From: JAABPW01 sp037132275
GTDB taxonomy: Bacteria; Verrucomicrobiota; Kiritimatiellia; CAIKKV01; CAITUY01
DNA: 64,000 nucleotides
Reading direction: 5' to 3'
Assembly (NCBI GenBank): GCA_037132275.1
Contig: JBAXPK010000008.1
Span: forward strand, 1-64,000
Part shown: positions 43,844 through 52,972 of the stretch, one piece after another
Layout of the letters: each line of letters starts with the position of its first letter
Position numbering within the stretch: the stretch's first letter is position 1
The notes under the pieces: generated by a model
Databases searched by the model: none
What the model was told of the DNA's origin: nothing
What the model saw: the letters and a program-made list of their open reading frames with translations, nothing else
Position numbers and translations under genes: made by a program

Positions 43844-45027
43844 CCTTCAGACTTCGCCTTATCAAGGGTTTGCTTCGCTTTGAAAAACTGCGCGGCACGA
43901 TCACGCAGCTTCTGGCCCATGGGGTAATTGTCGTCGGTGCACAGATCGCTGTAATCCTTGAGCGCCTTCTTTTGTTTGGAATTCAACCGGGTGGACACTT
44001 CCACAATCCCCCGCACATGAAGATCGCCACGCCCATGCCCATCCACGCTGGGAGCTCCTTTGCCGCGCAATCTGAAGACGTGCCCGGTCTCGGTTCCGGC
44101 ATCCACATGCAACGAGACAAACCCCTCAATCGTGGGCACATTCACATCGCCACCAAGCGCCGCAATCGACATCGGGATGGGAACCTCGCAAAGCAATTCC
44201 GTCCCTTCACGCTGAAAAAGATCATGTTCGCGAACATGGAGAATCACATAGAGATCACCAGCCGGCCCGCCCCGGACACCGCCTTCCCCGCGCCCAGCCA
44301 ACCGCAATCGGGATCCCGTCTCGACGCCCGGCGGTATCCGCAAGGTCAGTCGTTTCCGGTTCTTCACCCGGCCCGCACCCTTACAGTCACGACACGGCTT
44401 GGTAATCATCTTTCCGCTTCCGGAACACACCGGGCATGTCTGCCGCACCTGAAAAAATCCACTCGAGGCGATCACCGCTCCCCGCCCGCCGCAATGACGG
44501 CAGGTTTCCTCTGAACTTCCCGGCTCACTTCCCATCCCCGCGCAGGTGGCACACTGCTCCGTTACTGGAAGCGTAATATCCTGCTGGGAACCGAACATGG
44601 CTTCTTCAAACCCGATTTCCAGATCAAACCGGAGATCGGCTCCCTGCTGGGGACCCGTTCGCGAGGTACGCCTGCCCCCACCAAACAAATCCTCAAACAC
44701 GCCGCCACCCTCGCCGAACAGGCTTCCAAACAGGTCCTGCAAATCAGAGACATGTGTAAAGTCGCGGGAGAAATCAAACCCTCCGGGACCAAATGCGGAT
44801 TTCAACCCTTCATGCCCGTACTGGTCGTATTGCCGTCGTTTTTCAGGGTCACTCAGGATCTCATAGGCCTCGCTGACTTCCTTGAATTTGGCCTCAGCAG
44901 CCTTGTCGCCCTGGTTTCGATCCGGATGATACTGCATCGCCATCCGGCGATACGCCTTCTTAATATCTTCGCTCGTGGCTGACCGGGCAGCGCCAAGCAC
45001 CTCGTAATAATCTCGTTTTGCCGTCAC
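43840..45027 (-). CDS. dnaJ: Chaperone protein DnaJ
   Basis: The Hsp40 co-chaperone of DnaK, 395 residues. J domain (1-70) with the HPD motif in MQYHPDRNQGDK; Gly/Phe-rich linker (GPGGFDFSRDF); four zinc repeats CATCAGMG, CRHCGGRG, CPVCSGSG and CRDCKGAG at about 155-230; and the substrate-binding C-terminal domains. It is a type I DnaJ. The start is GTG with GAGG eight bases upstream. DnaK and GrpE are not in the window. No CIRCE operator is seen upstream. Confidence 0.96.
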   Translation of the reverse strand: MTAKRDYYEVLGAARSATSEDIKKAYRRMAMQYHPDRNQGDKAAEAKFKEVSEAYEILSDPEKRRQYDQYGHEGLKSAFGPGGFDFSRDFTHVSDLQDLFGSLFGEGGGVFEDLFGGGRRTSRTGPQQGADLRFDLEIGFEEAMFGSQQDITLPVTEQCATCAGMGSEPGSSEETCRHCGGRGAVIASSGFFQVRQTCPVCSGSGKMITKPCRDCKGAGRVKNRKRLTLRIPPGVETGSRLRLAGRGEGGVRGGPAGDLYVILHVREHDLFQREGTELLCEVPIPMSIAALGGDVNVPTIEGFVSLHVDAGTETGHVFRLRGKGAPSVDGHGRGDLHVRGIVEVSTRLNSKQKKALKDYSDLCTDDNYPMGQKLRDRAAQFFKAKQTLDKAKSEG

Positions 45028-45067
45028 AAATCAATCCTCACATTCATACAACATCACGTCGCTTCTT

Positions 45068-45082
45068 ATGCCGTGACGGCAT
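45068..45082. repeat. Perfect palindrome between the STAS gene and dnaJ
   Basis: ATGCCGT-G-ACGGCAT has 7-bp arms and a 1-nt centre. It abuts the STAS gene stop codon and lies 40 nt from the dnaJ start. It is not followed by a T-run on the minus strand, so it is a weak terminator candidate; an operator is possible. Confidence 0.45.
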
Positions 45083-45621
45083 TATGGGGCGGGTTTCGAG
45101 GCAATCCCCGGATGAGGAGCCGTGCGCGCGAGATCCTCCTTCAGGTAAGCCAACACATCCTTGAACTTCATCATATTATCCGGAGCAGCATCGATCAAAG
45201 CCTCATGAGCGGTGATCATGGTCTGGGTCATTTGCCGCTTGTCGCCAATCCCATGCAGGTTCATGTTGTTTTTGGTCGGCATGGCGTTGGTGGATGTCCC
45301 CTCCGCATCAATCTGAACCAGGTGATTCAACCCCAGCATCTTTATCAAAAACGCATTCTTTTCACTGATATTGCGCAATACCAATTCGCCCCCGGTTTTC
45401 TTGAGCTGCGTCGCGATCCCTGCCAGTACCCCCATGAAGGTGCTGTCCATCCCCACGCAATCCGGCATCTCTACAATCACACGTCTGCACCCTTTCTCAA
45501 GGGCCATCGCGCCGAACTGCTTGAGTGCAGGACCTATCTTAAATGTCGCGCGACCATGAACCCGTATATAGGCATCAAGATCCTGAATCGCAACTTCCAC
45601 ACTATCGGCCAAAATATCCAT
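45082..45621 (-). CDS. STAS-domain protein (anti-sigma antagonist like)
   Basis: A 179-residue protein. The first 110 residues fit a STAS fold: RVHGRATFKIGPALKQFG, RVIVEMPDCVGMDSTFMGVLAG with the Asp-Ser pair that in the family accepts phosphate, then GGELVLRNISEKN and a terminal LGLNHLV. The remaining 65 residues are a helical tail I do not recognise (QTMITAHEALIDAAPDNM). STAS proteins of the SpoIIAA type act in partner-switching. No anti-sigma kinase or sigma factor is next to it. The ATG has AAAGG upstream; a longer GTG reading is less likely. Confidence 0.8.
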   Translation of the reverse strand: MDILADSVEVAIQDLDAYIRVHGRATFKIGPALKQFGAMALEKGCRRVIVEMPDCVGMDSTFMGVLAGIATQLKKTGGELVLRNISEKNAFLIKMLGLNHLVQIDAEGTSTNAMPTKNNMNLHGIGDKRQMTQTMITAHEALIDAAPDNMMKFKDVLAYLKEDLARTAPHPGIASKPAP

Positions 45622-45669
45622 AGAACCTTTGTTTGAATGGCTAAAGGCTAGCACCCGTTGCCTCTGCTG

Positions 45670-46341
45670 TCAACGGGAGGGAGCAATGATCAGAACGATT
45701 TCCCCCTTGATGGTGCGCCCTTGAAAAATACGCTTGATTTCCAAAGCCGTCCCCCACACGGTTTCTTCAAACTTCTTGGTGAGCTCCCTGCCCACAAACA
45801 ACTCACGTTCACCTAACGTCGCCTCGATCTCATCCAGAACCTTGAGGAGGCGGAATGGCGACTCAAACAGAGCCACCGGCACCGGGCAGGAACTGAATTC
45901 CTGGAGAAACTTACGAAGCGCACCGCTTTTTCGCGGCGTAAACCCGGCAAAAACAAATCCCGCCCCTGGAAAACCGCACAATGAAACCGCCATCGTGACA
46001 GAGGAGGGCCCCGGAATACAGGTCACTGGGATCCCGGCTTTCCGGCAGGCCGCGACCATGCGTGATCCGGGGTCTGATATCCCCGGCATGCCGGCATCGG
46101 AAACGAGGGCCATGGATTCCCCGGCTCGCAACCGAGCCAGAATGCCGTCTACCCGGGCGGCCTCATTAAACTTATGACAACTGATGGCGGGTGTCGTGAT
46201 CCCGAACCGATCCAGCAAAATATGCGTCCGGCGGGTATCTTCCGCCAGGATGGCGTTCACCTGCTTCAAGGTCTCAATCGCCCGGGGCGAAAGATCATCC
46301 AGATTCCCGATCGGCGTCCCCACAACATATAGCCCCGTCAT
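45670..46341 (-). CDS. rsmI: 16S rRNA (cytidine1402-2'-O)-methyltransferase
   Basis: RsmI methylates the ribose of C1402 in 16S rRNA. Conserved motifs are VVGTPIGNLDDLSPRA, AEDTRRTHILLD, VSDAGMPGISDPG and GPSSVTMAVSLCGFP. It has 223 residues and lacks the short C-terminal extension found in many homologues, but the tetrapyrrole-methylase-type core is complete. GAGGAT lies upstream of the ATG. It is divergent from the glycosyltransferase cluster. Confidence 0.93.
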   Translation of the reverse strand: MTGLYVVGTPIGNLDDLSPRAIETLKQVNAILAEDTRRTHILLDRFGITTPAISCHKFNEAARVDGILARLRAGESMALVSDAGMPGISDPGSRMVAACRKAGIPVTCIPGPSSVTMAVSLCGFPGAGFVFAGFTPRKSGALRKFLQEFSSCPVPVALFESPFRLLKVLDEIEATLGERELFVGRELTKKFEETVWGTALEIKRIFQGRTIKGEIVLIIAPSR

Positions 46342-46367
46342 AGTTTATCCTCGCCAATACTCTGTTC

Positions 46368-46395
46368 TTGTCGTTTTCCCGTCCCTCACTACAAT
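46368..46395 (+). promoter_or_regulatory. Possible promoter for the glycosyltransferase cluster
   Basis: TTGTCG and TACAAT are separated by 16 nt, about 35 nt before the first glycosyltransferase ATG, in the divergent gap from rsmI. The -10 matches five of six consensus bases. Confidence 0.4.
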
Positions 46396-46430
46396 ACCAA
46401 CCATTTCTAAGGGTTTCCGAAACGAAAGCA

Positions 46431-47552
46431 ATGAGAATCTGTGTGGATATACAGTCGGCCGTATCACAACGCGCTGGCGTGGGACGTTACACGAGAAATC
46501 TCGTGGAACATCTAGCCCCGCTCATCCCTGCCGGGAATGAACTGAATCTCTTCTATTTCGACTTCCACCGTCGCGGCCTTGATTTCCCCTGCCCCGGCGC
46601 CCATAAGAAGGCCATCCACTGGATACCCGGGAAATATGTGAAACAAGCCTGGAAGCGGTTGAATGGGCCGCCTTTCGACTGGTTTGCCGGGAAAGCGGAC
46701 CTCTACCATTTTCCGAACTTTACCATCCCCCCTCTCTCCCGTGGAAAGAAGATCGTCACTATTCACGACATGAGTTTTTTACGCCACCCGGAATTCTCGG
46801 AAGACAAGAATCTCGAGTATTTATCAGCCTTTATCCACGATAGTGTCCGCCGTGCCGATGCCATTATCACGATCTCGGAGTTCAGTAAAAAAGAAACCAG
46901 CGAGTTGCTGGGTGTGGATCCCGGACGTATATTTGCAACCCCGCTGGGCGTCACCCCAGGCTGTGCCCGTCCGCCTACCGCACAAATAGCGGAAAGCCTG
47001 CGGCGCATGAAACTGGAGCGCCCCTACCTGCTAACTGTCGGCACCCTTGAGCCTCGTAAAAATATCCGTTTCCTAATTGATGTCTTTGAACAGTTGACGG
47101 AATTCGATGGCGACCTGGTCATTGCCGGCATGAAGGGCTGGAAAGTGGAACCTATTCTCCAGCGCATGCAATCGTCCTCCCGGCGGGATCGTATCCGATA
47201 CCTTGAATATGTTCCCGACAACGACCTTTTCGCGCTCTATGCCGGCGCAGAACTTTTCGTGATCTCCTCTTTCTATGAAGGCTTCGGTCTGCCCCCACTT
47301 GAGGCCCTGGCTTGCGGAACACCGGTTGTATCCTCCACGGGCGGTTCGCTCCCTGAGATTCTGACGGGGAAGGCTTCGGTCTTGATTCCCGGGTTTGAAG
47401 TCACGACTTGGGCCTCCACCATATTTTCCCTGCTGAATGACCAGCCGCGTCGCAATGAACTGGCACGGAACGCAACCTCGCATGCCGCCCGGTTCTCATG
47501 GCGGGATACCGCGCAAAAAACACTGAATGTTTACCGGAAGGTGTTGTCATGA
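46431..47552 (+). CDS. GT4 family glycosyltransferase 1
   Basis: A 373-residue retaining glycosyltransferase of the GT-B fold. The acceptor-side Gly-rich loop is SAVSQRAGVGRYTRNL. The donor-binding domain has LLTVGTLEPRKNIRFLI and the EX7E-type site in SSFYEGFGLPPLEALACG. It likely adds a sugar to a growing surface glycan or lipid-linked oligosaccharide. The start MRICVDIQ is typical of the family; longer readings upstream are not needed. Its stop overlaps the next gene by 4 nt. Confidence 0.9.
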   Translation: MRICVDIQSAVSQRAGVGRYTRNLVEHLAPLIPAGNELNLFYFDFHRRGLDFPCPGAHKKAIHWIPGKYVKQAWKRLNGPPFDWFAGKADLYHFPNFTIPPLSRGKKIVTIHDMSFLRHPEFSEDKNLEYLSAFIHDSVRRADAIITISEFSKKETSELLGVDPGRIFATPLGVTPGCARPPTAQIAESLRRMKLERPYLLTVGTLEPRKNIRFLIDVFEQLTEFDGDLVIAGMKGWKVEPILQRMQSSSRRDRIRYLEYVPDNDLFALYAGAELFVISSFYEGFGLPPLEALACGTPVVSSTGGSLPEILTGKASVLIPGFEVTTWASTIFSLLNDQPRRNELARNATSHAARFSWRDTAQKTLNVYRKVLS

Positions 47553-48724
47553 AGATCGCCCTCGATGCCCGCTGGATATTTAACGAAATTTCCGGGATCG
47601 GATCGCATACCCGGGATCTGATCCGCCACATTGCCCGCCTGGATCGTACGAATACGTATATCCTTCTGTTCTCCGACCGGGCGCTTGCCGAGCGAACCTG
47701 GGCCGATGCAGAACTGGGTGATAAACCCAATTTCCGGCCGGACATCATCCCGTGGAGTGTATTCTCGCCCCATAGCCAACTTATGCTTCCCTCGCGCCTC
47801 ACCCGACACCGCGTTGAGGTGTATCATTCCACAAACTATATGATCCCGCTCGCCTCCTTTCCCCGTGGGCGTCCCGGAAAAATCCGTTGCGTTGTCACCA
47901 TCCACGATCTCATCCCCCTGCTCTTCCCTTCGGCCACCCCACGGGCGCTGAAGACCCGGCTCTTTCCTGTTTACCGGCGCCTGATGCTAGAGATCGGTGC
48001 CCGGGCTGACCGGATTATCGCCGTCAGCGAGGCTTCCCGGACGGATATTCTTCAGCACCTGCAAATGGCGCCTGAACGCCACGATTCCGTCCGTGTTATT
48101 TACAACGGAGTCGCATCCTCGTTCTTTCCCAAGACGGCCCAAATGGCGCCGGCTGACGATCCTGCGCGCCCCCGCACCGTTCTGTATGTGGGACGGAGTG
48201 ATCCCTACAAAAATCTGCCGCTCCTGATTGAAGCGCTTTCGCAAGCCCGGCAGAGGGCGCCCTTCCCGCTTCAACTCAAGATCATCGGTCCGCCTGATCC
48301 TCGCTACCCGGAAGCCGGGAAGCGTGTCAGGGAATTGGGGCTTGAGGCAGCGGTCTCATGGGTGGGCTATCAGCCAAGCAACATCCTCGTCCAAATGTAT
48401 CAGAAGGCCGACCTAGTGGTGCTTCCTTCACGGTATGAAGGATTCGGCCTGCCAGTGATCGAGGGCATGGCCTGCGGCACACCCGTGGTATGCAGCGATA
48501 TCCCCGTTCTGAAGGAGATCGGCGGCGACGCGGCGTTCTACGCCCCGCTCGACAGCATTCGAGGCCTGGCGGACGGAATGTTACGAGTTTTGACCGATAC
48601 GGCACTTCGCCACGAGATGATCCGGCGTGGCTTGGAGCAGGCGCACCGGTTCACATGGGACGAAGCCGCCCGAAAAACGATCGCCCTATATCAAGAATTG
48701 GCCACCCAGCCATTACCGAAGTAA
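47549..48724 (+). CDS. GT4 family glycosyltransferase 2
   Basis: A 391-residue GT-B enzyme, similar in layout to the gene before it: KIALDARWIFNEISGIGSHT at the start, VLYVGRSDPYKNLPLLIEAL in the donor domain and SRYEGFGLPVIEGMACGTPV as the catalytic EX7E region. The sugar and acceptor are not readable. GGAAGG precedes the ATG, which lies in the stop codon of gene 1 (ATGA). Probably both act in sequence on the same glycan. Confidence 0.9.
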   Translation: MKIALDARWIFNEISGIGSHTRDLIRHIARLDRTNTYILLFSDRALAERTWADAELGDKPNFRPDIIPWSVFSPHSQLMLPSRLTRHRVEVYHSTNYMIPLASFPRGRPGKIRCVVTIHDLIPLLFPSATPRALKTRLFPVYRRLMLEIGARADRIIAVSEASRTDILQHLQMAPERHDSVRVIYNGVASSFFPKTAQMAPADDPARPRTVLYVGRSDPYKNLPLLIEALSQARQRAPFPLQLKIIGPPDPRYPEAGKRVRELGLEAAVSWVGYQPSNILVQMYQKADLVVLPSRYEGFGLPVIEGMACGTPVVCSDIPVLKEIGGDAAFYAPLDSIRGLADGMLRVLTDTALRHEMIRRGLEQAHRFTWDEAARKTIALYQELATQPLPK

Positions 48725-48730
48725 TCTCCT

Positions 48731-49876
48731 ATGAACCCAACAATCCCCTCCTCCTGGAAAACCAAGCGGGTCGTACTCTGCCACGACTGGCTAACCGGAA
48801 TGCGCGGTGGCGAGCGGGTGCTGGAGCTGCTCTGCGATGTGTTTCCCGACGCGCCAATCTTTACCCTCATCCACAACCCGAAGGCCGTTTCCGATACCAT
48901 CAACCGGCATCCCATCCACACCTCCTGGCTCCAATCCATACCGGACATCGATAGGCGGTATCGGTATTTCCTTCCTTTCTTTCCCCGTGCCATTGAACAA
49001 TTCAAGATCCCTGAAGCCGACCTCATCATCAGCACCAGTCACTGTGTGGCCAAAGGCCTGCTCCCGCAGCCGGGCACGCCCCATCTCTGCTACTGTTTCA
49101 CACCGATGCGATATGCCTGGTTATTCCGTAACGAATATCTCGGCAGAAATCCGCTTAAGAAAGCTCTGGCGCGCCCTCTACTGGCCTGGCTTCGCCGATG
49201 GGATCGACTCGCCTCAGCCCGGGTCACCCGGTTCGTCGCCATCAGCCGCCATATCCAGGATCGGATTAACCACTTTTATGAACGCGAGGCGGATGTGGTT
49301 TATCCGCCTGTGGATCTGGAGCGCTGGACACCGGATTACCTGCCTGCCGGCGATTACGACCTGATAGCGTCTGCCTTGGTGCCTTACAAGAAGATTGATC
49401 TGGCCGTGGCCGCATATACCCGGTGCGGGCGACGGCTGAAAATTGTGGGCACAGGGACTGAGTATGAAACCCTAAAGGCGGCGGCCGGATCTAATATTGA
49501 ATTTCTAGGCTGGCAGTCCGACGCTGATTTGCGTGAACTTTATCGCCGGTGCCGGATGCTGATATTTCCCGGCGAGGAAGACTTCGGCATTGTTCCCCTC
49601 GAAGCCCAGGCCTGCGGTCGTCCCGTGGTCGCCTACGGCCGCGGTGGTGTCTTGGAAACAGTCAAACCAGGAATATCTGGGGTGTTTTTTGACCACCAGA
49701 CCCCGGAATCCCTTGTCGCCGCCATCGGAATCTGTGCCTCCAAAACTTGGGACGCACAGATCATTCGCGCCCACGCCGAGACCTTCAGCATCCAGTCTTT
49801 CATTGACGGCCTCAATGCCAGCATCATGTCTTTAAACACCTCTCAGCCCGCGTATACCCAATCCAACCCAATATAA
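48731..49876 (+). CDS. GT4 family glycosyltransferase 3 (WbaZ-like)
   Basis: A 381-residue GT-B enzyme. The N-terminal block is LCHDWLTGMRGGERVLELLC, with the later CYCFTPMRYAW; both are typical of a mannosyltransferase-like subfamily (WbaZ type). The donor-domain EX7E region is FPGEEDFGIVPLEAQACGRPV. Mannose transfer is inferred from the subfamily only. It starts six bases after gene 2 and has no clear ribosome site, which suggests coupled translation. Confidence 0.88.
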   Translation: MNPTIPSSWKTKRVVLCHDWLTGMRGGERVLELLCDVFPDAPIFTLIHNPKAVSDTINRHPIHTSWLQSIPDIDRRYRYFLPFFPRAIEQFKIPEADLIISTSHCVAKGLLPQPGTPHLCYCFTPMRYAWLFRNEYLGRNPLKKALARPLLAWLRRWDRLASARVTRFVAISRHIQDRINHFYEREADVVYPPVDLERWTPDYLPAGDYDLIASALVPYKKIDLAVAAYTRCGRRLKIVGTGTEYETLKAAAGSNIEFLGWQSDADLRELYRRCRMLIFPGEEDFGIVPLEAQACGRPVVAYGRGGVLETVKPGISGVFFDHQTPESLVAAIGICASKTWDAQIIRAHAETFSIQSFIDGLNASIMSLNTSQPAYTQSNPI

Positions 49877-49883
49877 TTAATTA

Positions 49884-51182
49884 ATGAAAGTGGTTCATAT
49901 CATCCCCGGCACAGCGGATGTGTTCTATTGCCAGAATTGCATGCGGGACAAAGAATTGGTGATGGCGTTAAGGGCGATGGGACATGATGTGGTTCTGGCC
50001 CCCATGTATCTACCGCTATTCTCCGAAGGAGAGGAATTGGGATCCTCCACGATACCGGTCTTTTATGGCGCCGTGGGCGTCTATCTGTCCCAACACTTCC
50101 CCTCCCTGGCTAAAGCGCCTCGCTGGCTGAAGCGCCTGCTGGACTCGCGCCGATTGCTCCGGTGGGTTGCCAAGAAATCCGGCACCACCCGCGCACACGG
50201 ACTCGAAGCCATGACCTTGTCGGTCTTGCGTGGCGAGGAAGGAGGACAACAGGCGGAATTGGATCACTTGATGTCGTGGCTGATAAATCAAGCCAGACCG
50301 GATATCGTCCACCTTTCCAACGCTCTCCTGCTGGGCCTGGCGGGCCGTATCAAGCGAGAACTGGGAGTTCCGGTAGTCTGCACCCTTCAAGATGAGGATT
50401 CCTGGATTAATTCCATGGATCCGAACTCCGCCGCAGCGGCCTGGAAAATCATGGAGGAGAAAGCATCGGATATTGCCGCTTTTCTGCCGGTCAGCGACTA
50501 CTACAGTTGTCTCATGCAGACCCACCTGAAAGGGGTGGCCGCAGAACGGTTCCACACGGTGCCGATCGGGATCGCTGTTGAATGTTACGGAACCGCACTG
50601 AAACCGCCGAACGTTCCCGTCATCGGCTATCTCTCAAAAATGACAGAAGCCCTGGGCTTGGAGGCGCTGGTGGACGCCTTCATCCAACTCAAGCAGACCA
50701 GCCCATTGAAACTCCTTCAACTCAAAATCCTGGGTGGACAGACTCCCGACGACACTCCGTTCCTCAAGCGACTGAGACGAAAACTCGCCGCAAAAAAAAT
50801 GCTCGCTGACGTCGACTTCTGCGAAGGGCTTGATCGTGAGAGCCGGCTGGCCTTTCTCCATTCAATTTCCGTAATGTCGGTGCCCATGCCTCATGGCGAA
50901 GCCTTCGGAATGTTTATACTGGAATCTTTAGCCTGCGGCGTACCCGTGGTCCAACCACACGTCGGCGCATTCCCTGAAATCATTAAGGCGACAGGAGGAG
51001 GCATCTGTTATGCCCCCACAGATCCGGCAGGCCTGAGGCGCGCCCTGGAAAATCTGCTGCTGAATCCTGTTCTGGCGCAAACCGTGGGCCAAACGGGACT
51101 AACCAACGTTCAGACCTATTTTAACGTAAACATAATGGCAGAGCGTGTCATGAAGGTATATCAGCAATGCCTGCGCCAATAA
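49884..51182 (+). CDS. GT4 family glycosyltransferase 4 with N-terminal CxxC
   Basis: A 432-residue enzyme of a divergent GT4 group. The start has an unusual Cys pair (FYCQNCMRDKELVMAL) in the first loop, common in PVC members of this group, followed by MGHDVVLAPMYLPL. The donor domain contains VPMPHGEAFGMFILESLACGVPV. The Cys pair might bind a metal or form a disulfide; this is not known. No obvious ribosome site precedes the ATG. Its 3' end overlaps the propeller gene by 16 nt. Confidence 0.85.
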   Translation: MKVVHIIPGTADVFYCQNCMRDKELVMALRAMGHDVVLAPMYLPLFSEGEELGSSTIPVFYGAVGVYLSQHFPSLAKAPRWLKRLLDSRRLLRWVAKKSGTTRAHGLEAMTLSVLRGEEGGQQAELDHLMSWLINQARPDIVHLSNALLLGLAGRIKRELGVPVVCTLQDEDSWINSMDPNSAAAAWKIMEEKASDIAAFLPVSDYYSCLMQTHLKGVAAERFHTVPIGIAVECYGTALKPPNVPVIGYLSKMTEALGLEALVDAFIQLKQTSPLKLLQLKILGGQTPDDTPFLKRLRRKLAAKKMLADVDFCEGLDRESRLAFLHSISVMSVPMPHGEAFGMFILESLACGVPVVQPHVGAFPEIIKATGGGICYAPTDPAGLRRALENLLLNPVLAQTVGQTGLTNVQTYFNVNIMAERVMKVYQQCLRQ

Positions 51183-52300
51183 TAAAATTTCCCGGTGGCG
51201 GGGCATCCCTGGCACTGGGGGTTGTGCTCTTGTCAGCCCTACAGGGGATATCGGCTGCCGCCTTTCCTGACACGATGTCTGTCGGGTGGCGCTTCAAGGT
51301 CGGGGAACCAGTGTCGCAGACTCCCGCCGTTAACGGTCACGGGATTTACGCGGTAACGGATCGCGGCGGAGTTGTCGCCTTGAACTCCGAAGGCGTAAAG
51401 CGTTGGACCGCAACCCTACCCAAAATGCCCCGGCCACCGCAGGAGTTGTTTTCAACGCCCCCGCTCTGGGTAAACGGGTTGATCATCGCCGGAACCGACA
51501 AGGGTTTGATTTATGCATTTGATTCCGAAAATCGCATATTGAAATGGAAAGTCAAAATCGGCGACGATATCTATGGCGCTTTGAATTGGATGAAGCCGGA
51601 TGACAAGCACGGAGTCAGCGTGATCGCCCTGTCGCGCAACAACGGTAGCCTGTACCGGCTCGATCTCACCAATGGCCGCGTGATTTGGGCTTCGAAACCA
51701 TGCGGCCGTTCGGATGGCTCACCGGCTGTCGGCACGGGTCTCATCGTGTTTGGCGGCTGTGATTCCGCCCTGCATTATATTTCTGCCGACACCGGCGACG
51801 TGGTCGGGAAAACGGAATTCGAGGAACGGGGTCCCGTCGCAGGCGGTGTGACGATCGATGGGAATCAGGCGTTTGTGGGAACTCGAGATGGCTCCATTGT
51901 TTGCGCTGACTTGAAAACCTTTTGCCTCGTGTGGACGAATCGTGTGGCGGAAAGTGAAATATTCACAACTCCGGCCGTGACGGCGGACCGAATCGTTGCC
52001 GGTTCCAATGATGGTTCCATCTACTGCCTGAATCGGGCGGATGGGAAAAAGATCTGGAGCGTTTCCACGCAAGGCAATCCGACCTCACCTCTGGTGGTTG
52101 GCGATCAAGTGGTGGTAACCTCCGGCGGAGCACTCTCGTTGCTCAAGCTGGCGGATGGCAAAACGGTATGGATCGATAAGGTATGCGATTCAATGTCACC
52201 GCCAGCCGTCACGTCAGGCAAAATGATCGTGGGAACGGATGACGGATATATTGTCCTCTTTCAACCCGCGAGCCAGACTGGCACCGAGGAGATTCCATGA
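51167..52300 (+). CDS. PQQ-type beta-propeller protein, exported
   Basis: A 377-residue exported protein (signal about 1-33, ALGVVLLSALQGISAAAF). It is built of about seven propeller blades with the WxxxxG/GxxYAxD pattern, for example VGWRFKVGEPVSQTPAVNG and AADRIVAGSNDGSIY-like units. Such proteins (BamB-like) act as periplasmic scaffolds; a quinoprotein enzyme is unlikely because no dehydrogenase residues are seen. Context between glycosyltransferases and an ABC exporter suggests envelope assembly. AAGG lies nine bases before the ATG. It overlaps the ATPase gene by 4 nt. Confidence 0.85.
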   Translation: MPAPIIKFPGGGASLALGVVLLSALQGISAAAFPDTMSVGWRFKVGEPVSQTPAVNGHGIYAVTDRGGVVALNSEGVKRWTATLPKMPRPPQELFSTPPLWVNGLIIAGTDKGLIYAFDSENRILKWKVKIGDDIYGALNWMKPDDKHGVSVIALSRNNGSLYRLDLTNGRVIWASKPCGRSDGSPAVGTGLIVFGGCDSALHYISADTGDVVGKTEFEERGPVAGGVTIDGNQAFVGTRDGSIVCADLKTFCLVWTNRVAESEIFTTPAVTADRIVAGSNDGSIYCLNRADGKKIWSVSTQGNPTSPLVVGDQVVVTSGGALSLLKLADGKTVWIDKVCDSMSPPAVTSGKMIVGTDDGYIVLFQPASQTGTEEIP

Positions 52301-52971
52301 CTTCACCCTTGCTGGAACTAAAACACATCGGAAAAACCTATCCGGCGCCTGATGCGGGCGGACTACAGGTATTGAAAGATATTACGCTGCAGGTAAATGC
52401 GGGCGAAACTATAGCGATTGTGGGCCCATCAGGATCGGGGAAAAGCACCCTATTAAACATCATGGGCACACTGGATGTTCCCTCCACCGGCTCCCTGACG
52501 CTCGACGGGCAGAGTTTGATCACCCTGACCCACGCCGAAAAGGCGGTGATCCGAAACGAAAAAATTGGACTGGTTTTCCAAATGCATCATCTTCTGAAGC
52601 AGTGCAATGCTTTGGAAAATGTTCTGGTTCCAACCCTGGTCAACCGACACTCCGACGGCGCCAGGCATCGGGCCCGGGCTTTGCTTGAACAAGTCGGCCT
52701 CGCCACACGCTTGAATCATCGGCCCGGACAGTTGTCAGTCGGCGAGCAATTACGCGTCGCCGTTGCCCGGGCCCTGATTAACCGCCCCTGCCTCCTGCTG
52801 GCGGATGAACCGACTGGCTCCCTGGACCGATCCGGAGCCGACCGGCTGGCCGACCTCCTGCTCATGATGAATAAACAAGAGGCAATGACACTAATCGTGG
52901 TCACCCATTCCCGGTCGCTGGCAAAACGTATGGACAGGGTCTATGAACTAATCGACGGCCAACTGGTGTAA
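52297..52971 (+). CDS. LolD/MacB-like ABC ATPase with altered signature motif
   Basis: A 224-residue ATPase. Walker A GPSGSGKST, the FQMHHLLKQCNALENVLVP Q-loop region and Walker B LLLADEPTGSLD are normal. The signature reads LSVGEQLRVAVARAL, with Val for the first Gly of LSGGEQ. The H-loop is IVVTHSRS. The changed Gly could lower ATP turnover; MacB-like systems use the ATPase as a mechanical switch. GAGGAG lies before the ATG, which overlaps the propeller stop. The partner is the large permease that follows. Confidence 0.88.
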   Translation: MTSPLLELKHIGKTYPAPDAGGLQVLKDITLQVNAGETIAIVGPSGSGKSTLLNIMGTLDVPSTGSLTLDGQSLITLTHAEKAVIRNEKIGLVFQMHHLLKQCNALENVLVPTLVNRHSDGARHRARALLEQVGLATRLNHRPGQLSVGEQLRVAVARALINRPCLLLADEPTGSLDRSGADRLADLLLMMNKQEAMTLIVVTHSRSLAKRMDRVYELIDGQLV

Positions 52972-52972
52972 C

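Noticed and set aside
45028..45081. CIRCE heat-shock operator before dnaJ
   Set aside because: The palindrome here is ATGCCGT-G-ACGGCAT, not the TTAGCACTC-N9-GAGTGCTAA form.
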